From JAOAFX01 sp965649105 (GTDB taxonomy: Bacteria > Hydrothermota > Tepidihabitantia > SM23-42 > JAOAFX01), in assembly GCA_965649105.1 (NCBI GenBank), contig CBFGJP010000046.1, positions 1 through 21,607 of the forward strand: a stretch of DNA of 21,607 nt, read 5' to 3'. Numbering within the stretch: position 1 is the first letter of the stretch; the number at the start of each line of letters is the position of its first letter. The notes beneath the pieces were generated by a model. That model saw nothing but the letters and a program-made list of their open reading frames with translations. It was not told where the DNA came from and made no database searches. A program made the position numbers and the translations under genes. Of the stretch, positions 15,036 to 21,607 are shown piece after piece.

Positions 15036-16028
15036 TTATTCTACCCTGACGCCAAAATTATCTTTCACAATCTCACCAATAATGACGGGATTTAGTTTCT
15101 TAAAGTATTTTAATTTATTATAATGTATTATTACAACCATACCTATTCCCATATTGAATACACGATACATCTCTTCTTCGGGAACATTTCCAATATCTTG
15201 AATGAGTTTGAAAATCGGCGGCACTTTCCAGGAATCTTTCCTTATCACTGCCGAGGTTCCTTCGGGCAATATTCTTTTAATATTATCATAAAATCCCCCA
15301 CCGGTGATATGGGCAAGTCCATTCACATACTTTAATCTTGGTTCAAGTTCCCCACGGTAAGATTTGTGAACCTTCAGGAGTTCTTCACCAAGGGTGCACT
15401 TGAGTTTTGGGATATATGTTGAAAGAGCGTATTTCTTAAACAAAACTTTTCTTGCAAGGGTATATCCATTGGTATGAAGTCCGGTTGATCTTAATCCCAG
15501 AAGAATATTACCTGGTTCAATCCTTTGGGGGTCGATATAATCTGATTTTCTTACAATACCAACAATAAATCCTACAAGGTCATAAATACCTTTAGGATAA
15601 AATCTCTTTAATTGAGCAGTCTCACCACCGATCAATGCAATTCTCTCTTTTTTACAGGCCATTGTCAAACCTTTTATTATATCCTTCAAAGTCGCATTGG
15701 GAATTTCAGAAAAGCCGATATAATCCATAAAGAACAGCGGTAAGGCACCGGTGGTAAGGATATCATTTACACAGTGATTGACAATATCCATTCCAACAGT
15801 ATTATGGACACCGGTTGCACATGCAATCAAAATTTTTGTGCCCACACTATCAACACTACTTATGAGCCACTCACCATTCATTGGATAAATACCACCAAAA
15901 AGTCCAAATAAGGAATCTTTAGGTAAAGTTTCCTTTACCAGTTTCCCAATCCCCTTTTTTATCAAATTCAAACGGTCGATATCTACGCCAACATTTTTAT
16001 AAAGCACAGCTGCCTGCCTATTTTTCAA
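15036..16028 (-). CDS. purM: Phosphoribosylformylglycinamidine cyclo-ligase (AIR synthetase)
   Basis: A 330-residue ATP-dependent enzyme that closes the imidazole ring to give AIR in purine synthesis. The family blocks are visible: YKNVGVDIDRLN near the N-terminus, SSVDSVGTKILIA, GMDIVNHCVNDILTTGALPLFFMDYIG, ALIGGETAQLKRFYPKGIYDLVGF, GLRSTGLHTNGYTLARKV, HITGGGFYDNIKRILP and FNMGIGMVVI. The TTG at 16028 overlaps the DUF4388 gene by 11 bases with no good Shine-Dalgarno. A GTG at 16007 (giving a start MLYKNVGVDID) is an equally good or better N-terminus by family comparison. It is the last gene of an unusual operon with two membrane proteins; no other purine gene is nearby. Confidence 0.93.
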   Translation of the reverse strand: MKNRQAAVLYKNVGVDIDRLNLIKKGIGKLVKETLPKDSLFGLFGGIYPMNGEWLISSVDSVGTKILIACATGVHNTVGMDIVNHCVNDILTTGALPLFFMDYIGFSEIPNATLKDIIKGLTMACKKERIALIGGETAQLKRFYPKGIYDLVGFIVGIVRKSDYIDPQRIEPGNILLGLRSTGLHTNGYTLARKVLFKKYALSTYIPKLKCTLGEELLKVHKSYRGELEPRLKYVNGLAHITGGGFYDNIKRILPEGTSAVIRKDSWKVPPIFKLIQDIGNVPEEEMYRVFNMGIGMVVIIHYNKLKYFKKLNPVIIGEIVKDNFGVRVE

Positions 16029-16989
16029 AGAGAGCTTTTACTTCGGAATTTGCTGGAATCCGATTGTGTTTGTAAAAGAATATTTTTTTATAATCATAGT
16101 AGTCTGGTTCGGTATAAGTTGTATTAAAGAATGAAAAAGAATATTTTAACCGGCTTGAGAGAAAATTACCGACAAGTATTTCTATTAAAATGACAATCAG
16201 GAACAAAAAGAGCGTCGCAGGGGCCGAAAGAAATTTTAATGGTATTTCCTTCTTTTGTTTTACTACCTTGGGTGTCGGTTTGGCGTAGGCTAGTTCAATC
16301 TGCCCGGTGGTCAAAAGATGATATAAACAGGAGTAAGTATGGAATTTCCCCAATCCTGATATGTCAATTAGGTCATTTACACTACGGTGGCCATCAATCA
16401 AGGAAAGCACTCTTAATTCATCTTCTGGAAGTTTTAATTTAAGTTCCGGTTTTTCGATTTTCTTAAAGACCAAATCAGGTGAAGTAATCTGACTTACAAT
16501 CCTGGGCCATTCATCAAAACGGCGTGCTGATTCCAGAACGATATTTTCTGTGCTCAATCTAATTTTAATCAAACTCTTTGGATAAATAACTGCACCCTGT
16601 TCGAATTTAAATTCTCCTTCCTGCCAAGTAAAGACTTCATCAATCACTTCCTGAATTTTAAATTTAATGATTCGTTCTATCTCTTCTATTGTAAGATATT
16701 TATCATCGATAATGATATTCATAATCGGTCTTTTTGTTTCTTCGTGTATTTCCTTTATCATTTCAAAGAGATTTTTTTTGATGAAGCCCGAACGCACAAG
16801 GTAGTTCTCAAGCCGCTCGGTCTTTTCTCCTTTCTCGAAGAACGCACCGGTAACTTGTCCTTCAATAAATCCAATATCAACGACTTCGTTTTTCCTCCTT
16901 ATCTTCAAAACACCAGTAAGTTTTTCCTGTGCTATCAACTGTAGAATGCTTGCAAAATTTATGCTTTTTAAGTCACCTTCAATCGGCAT
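16018..16989 (-). CDS. DUF4388 (PatA N-terminal-like) domain protein with C-terminal TM helix
   Basis: A 323-residue protein. Residues 1-110 match the DUF4388 pattern (EGDLKSINFASILQLIAQEKLTG, VLKIRR, IGFIEGQVTGAFF), a domain often found in bacterial signalling and gliding/pili regulators. A helical/winged-helix-like middle part follows (EVFTWQEGEFKFEQ; LPEDELRVLSLIDGHRSVNDL, then a helix-turn-helix-like IDISGLGKFHTYSCLYHLLTTGQIEL). A single transmembrane helix spans about 256-274 (PATLFLFLIVILIEILVGNF), with about 45 residues beyond it. ATG 16989 has GGAGG six bases upstream and overlaps the TPR/B-box gene by 11 bases. Domain order suggests a membrane-tethered sensor or adaptor; the partner is unknown. 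Confidence 0.82.
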   Translation of the reverse strand: MPIEGDLKSINFASILQLIAQEKLTGVLKIRRKNEVVDIGFIEGQVTGAFFEKGEKTERLENYLVRSGFIKKNLFEMIKEIHEETKRPIMNIIIDDKYLTIEEIERIIKFKIQEVIDEVFTWQEGEFKFEQGAVIYPKSLIKIRLSTENIVLESARRFDEWPRIVSQITSPDLVFKKIEKPELKLKLPEDELRVLSLIDGHRSVNDLIDISGLGKFHTYSCLYHLLTTGQIELAYAKPTPKVVKQKKEIPLKFLSAPATLFLFLIVILIEILVGNFLSSRLKYSFSFFNTTYTEPDYYDYKKIFFYKHNRIPANSEVKALFEK

Positions 16990-18700
16990 GAGAACCTCCG
17001 AATAGTAATGAAAAAGAAGTTAGATAACACAGCAACAGATCAATCACTGCGATAAGGAATAATATTGGATTTAATGAGAAGCATACCCAACCTGAAGGTT
17101 TGATAAAGTAGGATTTAAATAAAATAGGGGTGTATACCATAATCGCAAAAAATGAAACAACTAAACCCAAAAAATTGCGGTTTTTGTAAATCAGCCCTGC
17201 TCCGGGTAGAATAATATTTAAAACAATAGCAAAAATATTTCTACTCAATCTTTTGGTCTTACCCAGCGCAATCTTTAACTCTTCTTCTATTTCTTCATTT
17301 TTGGTTGCATTCAACTTATTCTGGCATTCGCGACAGTAAAATTCCTCACCGGTTTCTCCAATACATTCTTTACAAACTGCTCTCCCACATATTGAACAAT
17401 AGTAAGGTGGAGAAATTTTGAAAGGAACAAATGTGATAAAGAAGATGGCTAATACCACCAGGAGATATTTAATTTTAATAAAATCCGAGTTATTTAAATT
17501 TTTAGTTACCAATAGATTATAAAAATCATTAGTATTCGGAACAATATCAACGGGCTCTTTGCTAACACTCACAAATCCTCTCTTTCTTGCTTCTTCCATA
17601 ATTTCACCGGCTGCAAGATATTCAATATTTTTGAATTTCAACAGGGCAAGATTGAAATATGGTTCACCTCGATCGCTATACATTGCTTTCCGATAAAGTT
17701 CTTCTGCGCGCTCATCTTCTTCATAAAATGCATATAGGTTCGCCAGATTATTCAGAACATCTACGCTGTGAATGTTTTGATTATAATAAAGGTCCTCATA
17801 CAATGCCATTGCTTCATCATAGGAACCTTGTTTCTTTAGTGCATATGCGAGGACATCTTTTTCGAACCTTGTTTCTGGGTTTATTCTTATATCACTATCC
17901 AGGGCAACCATTTGATACATATAATAAACTCTATCATTACCTTTAAGGAAAGGGATAAAATTAAACATTGAAATTGCGCAAGAAAATATTACTATTAAAA
18001 TCAGATTTATTCTCAGCCAATTTTTTTCTCGATTATTGAATATAAATGTCAGAATAATACTGTAAATAATAAGCGTAAGATAAAAATTTCTCAGAACGAG
18101 TATTGGGATTAAAAGTAAAGCAAACCCGATTATCCCCTTGAAGATGTTGTGTTTCAACGGGTCCAGCCTATGGCTTAAAACTGGCAGATAATAAATTAAT
18201 TTTATAAGCACGAAAATAATTGTTACAAAAAATAGAGTCAGAATAAAAAGTATAGCAAAATTTCCCAAAAGAAATATTTTATTGCGAAAATCTGAAAAGA
18301 TTGGTAAAGAAAAGGCGGTTTTAAGCAAATCCACTTTGCGGTTGGTTATTCCCAAAGAAATAAACGACAGAAAATTTTCTATTGATAAGGAATCAAAATG
18401 GGTTGCCAGTCTTAATTTATTGTATTGGACTTTTAAATCATTCGCCTCTTTTGCTTCCCACCTTAATACTCCGGATAGATAAAAATTTCTATAAATAGGG
18501 ATGTCCTTTAAAAATGAATCAACCTTCGTATCATTTGTTTTACTGCGCCAGAACCACAGTATGATCGGATCGTTTTTATACTCCATTAACTTTGTTTTAT
18601 CGCGCATAAGGCTGACAAATATTGATTCGCTTCTTGGAGAATTTATGAAATTCTGAAATTCATTATTGAAACTCGATAGAAAAATCAAAATAAATATCAT
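16979..18700 (-). CDS. Polytopic membrane protein with TPR and B-box-type zinc finger
   Basis: A 573-residue protein. The N-terminus is hydrophobic (MIFILIFLSSF, signal-like), and a soluble stretch to about 140 follows. Transmembrane helices lie near 145-170, 185-220 and 230-250. Residues 275-375 hold TPR-like repeats (DVLAYALKKQGSYDEAMALY; LNNLANLYAFYEEDERAEEL). After another helix (410-425) comes a zinc-finger block with C435, C438, C443, C446, C456 and C459 (CSICGRAVCKEC and YCREC), B-box-like. Two or three further helices at 485-565 include a GAGLIYKNRNFLG motif seen in small membrane proteins. Similar TPR/zinc/TM chains occur beside DUF4388 genes in deltaproteobacteria-like genomes, but no function is known. 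ATG 18700 is predicted leaderless. It heads the operon with the DUF4388 gene and purM. Confidence 0.8.
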   Translation of the reverse strand: MIFILIFLSSFNNEFQNFINSPRSESIFVSLMRDKTKLMEYKNDPIILWFWRSKTNDTKVDSFLKDIPIYRNFYLSGVLRWEAKEANDLKVQYNKLRLATHFDSLSIENFLSFISLGITNRKVDLLKTAFSLPIFSDFRNKIFLLGNFAILFILTLFFVTIIFVLIKLIYYLPVLSHRLDPLKHNIFKGIIGFALLLIPILVLRNFYLTLIIYSIILTFIFNNREKNWLRINLILIVIFSCAISMFNFIPFLKGNDRVYYMYQMVALDSDIRINPETRFEKDVLAYALKKQGSYDEAMALYEDLYYNQNIHSVDVLNNLANLYAFYEEDERAEELYRKAMYSDRGEPYFNLALLKFKNIEYLAAGEIMEEARKRGFVSVSKEPVDIVPNTNDFYNLLVTKNLNNSDFIKIKYLLVVLAIFFITFVPFKISPPYYCSICGRAVCKECIGETGEEFYCRECQNKLNATKNEEIEEELKIALGKTKRLSRNIFAIVLNIILPGAGLIYKNRNFLGLVVSFFAIMVYTPILFKSYFIKPSGWVCFSLNPILFLIAVIDLLLCYLTSFSLLFGGSHAD

Positions 18701-18705
18701 ATTAG

Positions 18706-18733
18706 ATTATATAAGAATTATCTCAACTGTCAA
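18706..18733 (-). promoter_or_regulatory. Promoter of the TPR/B-box-DUF4388-purM operon, leaderless geometry
   Basis: On the minus strand TTGACA (18733-18728), a 16-bp spacer, TATAAT (18711-18706), then five bases and ATG 18700. The -35 box starts four bases after the prfB stop codon. Confidence 0.88.
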
Positions 18734-18736
18734 CTG

Positions 18737-19853
18737 TTAGGATGACTTTTTTGCCATCAAACTTAGATAGGCATATATAAAATCATCTATGTCTCCATCC
18801 ATTACTTTTTCTATCTGTGTTGTCTCATAACCTGTTCGGTGGTCCTTGACGAGCTTATAAGGATGAAAGACATAGGAACGGATCTGATGTCCCCAGGCAA
18901 TTTCCGTTTTTTGTGCTTCAAGTTTGTCTAATTTCTCTTCTTCCAATCGCTTATAATAATCATATAGTCGTGATTTTAGAATCTTAAGTGCGGTTGCTTT
19001 ATTCAAATATTGGGAGCGTTCATTCTGGCATTGGACGGTAATTCCAGTTGGGATATGGGTAATTCTTACAGCCGAAGAAACTTTGTTGACATTCTGTCCA
19101 CCATGCCCTCCGGCCCTGAATGTTTCAATTTTTAAATCGTCTTCCCTAATTTCAAAATTTACCTCTTCAACTTCAGGGTAGACAAAAACTGATGCAAATG
19201 ATGTGTGTCTTTTTTGATTGGCATCAAAGGGTGATATGCGCACCAGACGGTGAATCCCGGTCTCTGCCTTTAGCAAGCCATATGCAAACTTTCCTTTCAC
19301 TTCAATTGTTGCGTCCTTGATCCCGGCTATATCACCGGGAAGCAAATCTATTATTCGATAAGAGAATTTTTTTGATTGGATATATCGGGTATACATTCTA
19401 AAAAGCATTTCTGCCCAATCGCATGATTCGGTGCCCCCGGCTCCAGGATGAATTGTGAGAATACAGTTTTTATTATCATCCTCTTTGCCCAGTAATAATT
19501 GTATTTCTAAGTCTTTTATCGTTTTATTTATACCTTTCAGTTCCTGTTCAGCACCCTTGAGTATTTCTTCGTCAATATCATTGAGTTCAAGAAGTTCATT
19601 CAAAAAATTGATTCCGTTTTCTACTTCCGCTAAAAGATTCAAATAATGCTGTTTTCGGTCTATCTCAGCCATTATTTTCTGGGCTTGCTCTTTATCATTC
19701 CAGAAATCTGGCTGACCTGTTTTTTCCTGCAGTTTTTTTAACTGGTTGGCAAGTTTTATTGGGTCAAAGATACTCCTTAAGATTATCGTATTTCTTTTTC
19801 AACTCCTTAACTTCATTTATCGTGATGGTAAAAAGGTGTTCTGATTTTTTCAT
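18737..19853 (-). CDS. prfB: Peptide chain release factor 2, programmed +1 frameshift
   Basis: RF2 recognises UAA and UGA and triggers peptide release. The gene is in two frames. The first runs from ATG 19853 (29 codons, MKKSEHLFTITINEVK...) to an in-frame TGA at 19766-19764. The second begins with GAC at 19765 and runs to 18737. Joined after a +1 slip, the product is 371 residues, like E. coli RF2 (365). Joined residues 27-41 give EYLDPIKLANQLKKL, and PDFWND follows. The anticodon-like SPF is at residues 207-209 and the catalytic GGQ at 251-253. It lies eight bases after rpmE with no convincing Shine-Dalgarno, as third gene of rho-rpmE-prfB. Frameshifting is autoregulated: low RF2 slows termination at UGA and raises its own synthesis. 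Confidence 0.95.
19763..19778 (-). promoter_or_regulatory. prfB programmed +1 frameshift site
   Basis: On the minus strand AAGGAG (19778-19773), then TAT, CTT and TGA followed by C: the canonical RF2 arrangement of an internal Shine-Dalgarno three bases before the slippery CUU-UGA-C. Confidence 0.95.
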
Positions 19854-19861
19854 AGATCAAA

Positions 19862-20092
19862 TTATTCCGATTTCTTTTTTGCGGCTGACTTTGTCTTCTG
19901 CTGGTATTTCTTCACGAATTTCTCAACCCTGCCTGCCGAATCAATAATCTTTTGTTTGCCGGTAAAAAATGGATGGCATCGAGAACATATATCCACTGAA
20001 ATTTTTTCTTTTGTAGAATATGTCTCTACCCGATTACCACAGGCACAGGTTATCACACAGGGTATATATTTTGGATGGATGCCTTTCTTCAT
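19862..20092 (-). CDS. rpmE: 50S ribosomal protein L31, zinc-binding form
   Basis: A 76-residue L31 starting MKKGIHPKY, almost identical in layout to the family N-terminus. Cysteines C16, C18, C36 and C39 (TCACGN and ICSRCHPFFTGKQK) form the zinc site of the C+ type. A basic tail (KKYQQKTKSAAKKK) extends beyond the core. ATG 20092 is chosen because AGGAGG (20105-20100) lies seven bases upstream; a TTG at 20098 is only one base from it. It follows rho by 14 bases and precedes prfB by 8. Confidence 0.96.
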   Translation of the reverse strand: MKKGIHPKYIPCVITCACGNRVETYSTKEKISVDICSRCHPFFTGKQKIIDSAGRVEKFVKKYQQKTKSAAKKKSE

Positions 20093-20106
20093 TTTCAAAC
20101 CTCCTT

Positions 20107-21363
20107 TTAAACTGCATCACTCATAGATTCTAAGAATTCCTTATTATTTTTTGTCCTTTGCATACGGTCAACGATGAATTCCATTTGCTCGATGGTATTC
20201 ATTTCGGACAAAAGTTTTCTCAGTATCCAGAGACGATTTATTTCAAATTCGGTAAGGAGCAATTCCTCTTTTCTTGTCCCTGATTTGTAAAGGTCAAGCG
20301 CAGGAAAGATTCTACGGTCCGAAAGCCGACGGTCAAGAACCATTTCCAAATTGCCCGTCCCCTTAAATTCTTCAAAAATAACCTCATCCATTCTGCTTCC
20401 CGTATCAATCAAGGCGGTGGCAATAATGGTTAGACTTCCACCTTCTTCAATCTTTCTTGCTGAACCAAAGAACTTTTTCGGTTTTTGCAAGGCCGTAGAA
20501 TCAAGGCCACCGGAAAGGGTTTTTCCTGAGTGTGGGACTATTGCATTATATGCCCGTGCAAGACGGGTAAGACTGTCCAAGAGTATCACCACATCCTTTT
20601 TTGATTCAACAAGTCGCTTTGCCCTTTCTAAGATTATCTCTGCCACCTCAGTATGACGTTCCGGTGTTTCATCAAATGTAGATGAAATAACTTCTGCTTG
20701 AACCGACCTTTCAAAATCGGTCACTTCTTCAGGACGCTCATCAATTAATAAAACAATTAGTTTTATTTCAGGATGGTTGATAGTAATTGAATTTGCAATC
20801 TTCTGAAGTATTATAGTTTTTCCAGCCCTTGGCGGTGATACAATCAATCCCCTTTGTCCTTTTCCGATTGGTGTGAAAAGGTCTATTATGCGCATTGAAA
20901 GATCGTTTTTTTCTTCAATCTCAAGATGGATTCTTTCATTGGGATAAAGAGGTGTGAGGTTATCAAATAGAATTCTTTCGGTGAATTCAGCAAGTGGGAT
21001 ATCATTCACGTACTCAATCTTTATCATTGCAAAGTAACGCTCACCCTCTCTGGGCGGCCGGGCAAGTCCCTTTATGCTATCTCCTACCTTCAGATTGAAT
21101 TTGCGAATCTGAGAAATGGAGAGATAAATATCATCAGGGCTCTGAAGATAATTAAAATTTGGCGAACGCAGGAAACCGTATCCTTCGGGATGAATTTGAA
21201 GTACACCTTCCACGGGCACAAGCTCGGTCCGCTTTGTCTCCGCTTCAATAATTGCATGGATTAAATCTTGCTTTTTTAGGTCCGTATAATTGTTCAATCC
21301 TAATTCTTTTGCAATCTGATGCAGCTCGGCAACTTTTTTCTTTTTAAGTTCAGTTATCTCCAT
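20107..21363 (-). CDS. rho: Transcription termination factor Rho
   Basis: A 418-residue hexameric RNA-dependent ATPase that terminates transcription. A helical N-terminal Rho-N segment (KVAELHQIAKELGLNN, KKQDLIHAIIE) precedes the cold-shock-like primary RNA site with GYGFLRSPNFNYLQSPDDIY (61-80). Walker A SPPRAGKT is at 176-183, LLIDERPEEVTDFERSV at 205-221 and Walker B VVILLDSLTRLARAYN at 258-273. The Q-loop region KTLSGGLDSTALQKPKKFFG is at 281-300 and the LDRRLSDRRIFPALD block at 343-357. It is the normal family length, without the large insert seen in some phyla. ATG 21363 has AGGAGG ten bases upstream. It is the first gene of rho-rpmE-prfB. Confidence 0.97.
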   Translation of the reverse strand: MEITELKKKKVAELHQIAKELGLNNYTDLKKQDLIHAIIEAETKRTELVPVEGVLQIHPEGYGFLRSPNFNYLQSPDDIYLSISQIRKFNLKVGDSIKGLARPPREGERYFAMIKIEYVNDIPLAEFTERILFDNLTPLYPNERIHLEIEEKNDLSMRIIDLFTPIGKGQRGLIVSPPRAGKTIILQKIANSITINHPEIKLIVLLIDERPEEVTDFERSVQAEVISSTFDETPERHTEVAEIILERAKRLVESKKDVVILLDSLTRLARAYNAIVPHSGKTLSGGLDSTALQKPKKFFGSARKIEEGGSLTIIATALIDTGSRMDEVIFEEFKGTGNLEMVLDRRLSDRRIFPALDLYKSGTRKEELLLTEFEINRLWILRKLLSEMNTIEQMEFIVDRMQRTKNNKEFLESMSDAV

Positions 21364-21475
21364 AAATTAAAAGCCTCCTTTGCAAATATTGCCTTTTTAT
21401 CAATTCTGCTATTGAGAATCAATCTTCAAGGTTATAACAAAACCGTGCTTTACTTATTTCTTAAATTTTAATATT

Positions 21476-21503
21476 ATTATATCCAATAATTTGCTTGTGT
21501 CAA
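21476..21503 (-). promoter_or_regulatory. Promoter of rho-rpmE-prfB, with long leader
   Basis: On the minus strand TTGACA (21503-21498), a 16-bp spacer and TATAAT (21481-21476). The expected start near 21469 gives a leader of about 105 nt before ATG 21363, by far the longest seen here. Only weak stems are visible in it (e.g. ATTCT/AGAAT). Confidence 0.85.
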
Positions 21504-21547
21504 GAGACCGATTTAAATCAAAAATAATCTTACCGAAAGTGGGTTAT

Positions 21548-21607
21548 TTAATCAAAATAGAATATCTTACCCAACCACTTGAAAACATAGGCACCCCTGG
21601 ATATATT
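21548..21607 (-). CDS. Possible 3' end of an upstream gene, truncated by window edge
   Basis: On the minus strand the frame is open from the window edge to a TAA (21550-21548), reading NISRGAYVFKWLGKIFYFD. On the plus strand a GTG at 21539 also opens a frame to the edge (GYLIKIEYLTQPLENIG). Only one, or neither, is real; too little is visible to decide. The minus-strand reading is preferred slightly because rho has its own promoter just downstream. Confidence 0.2.
   Translation of the reverse strand, partial: NISRGAYVFKWLGKIFYFD

Noticed and set aside
18737..19672. prfB read as a 311-residue protein from ATG 19672
   Set aside because: RF2 sequence continues upstream in the same frame to a canonical +1 frameshift site and an ATG at 19853.
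20093..20098. TTG 20098 as start of rpmE
   Set aside because: Only one base from the AGGAGG; ATG 20092 has proper spacing and matches the L31 N-terminus.

Overview
The window is a protein-dense stretch of an AT-rich, Gram-negative (diderm) bacterial chromosome. The diderm call rests on an lpxB homologue, several lipoproteins and a PpiD-type periplasmic chaperone. Gene content and style (standalone HypE, FGE-like protein, DUF4388/TPR proteins, an Omp28-like lipoprotein remnant) would fit an uncultured lineage such as candidate phylum WOR-3/Stahlbacteria or a relative. That placement is inference only: no rRNA gene is present. No tRNA, rRNA, CRISPR array, insertion sequence or phage gene was seen.

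Layout. 1-638 (+): 3' part of an FGE-sulfatase-fold protein. 696-1298 (+): a lipoprotein with its own promoter, ending at a strong terminator shared with the opposing operon. 4042-1341 (-): uppS-cdsA-rarA, tightly overlapping. 4144-6273 (+): J-domain/TPR protein, two small proteins and lpxB. 6323-9647 (+): sugar-nucleotide epimerase-like protein, B12-binding radical SAM protein and glycosyltransferase, with overlapping start/stop codons. 9686-11699 (+): hypE and ychF, followed by a terminator. About 11740-12835 (-): a heavily decayed Omp28/jelly-roll lipoprotein pseudogene. 13082-14791 (+): PpiD/SurA-like peptidyl-prolyl isomerase. 14833-15033 (+): small zinc ribbon. 18700-15036 (-): TPR/B-box membrane protein, DUF4388 protein and purM. 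21363-18737 (-): rho-rpmE-prfB, the last with a programmed +1 frameshift.

The most striking signal is in the promoters. Nine can be read by eye, all of the form TTGAYW-N16-TATAAT or TAGAAT, and every one has a 16-bp spacer. In five of them (uppS, epimerase, hypE, zinc ribbon, TPR/B-box protein) the -10 box is followed by exactly five bases and then the ATG/GTG of the gene, with no room for a Shine-Dalgarno sequence. Those mRNAs should be leaderless. A sixth (ppiD-like) has the same N5-ATG geometry, but the ATG opens a six-codon mini-ORF whose stop overlaps the real start codon. Most downstream genes in operons start by ATGA/GTGA-type overlaps or with conventional Shine-Dalgarno sites, so two initiation modes appear to coexist.

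Other points for a second look: lpxB has no ATG, GTG or TTG before its conserved N-terminus; the pseudogene carries an in-frame TGA at a CxxC-like site followed by a SECIS-like hairpin; and the FGE-like protein lacks the FGE active-site cysteine pair.
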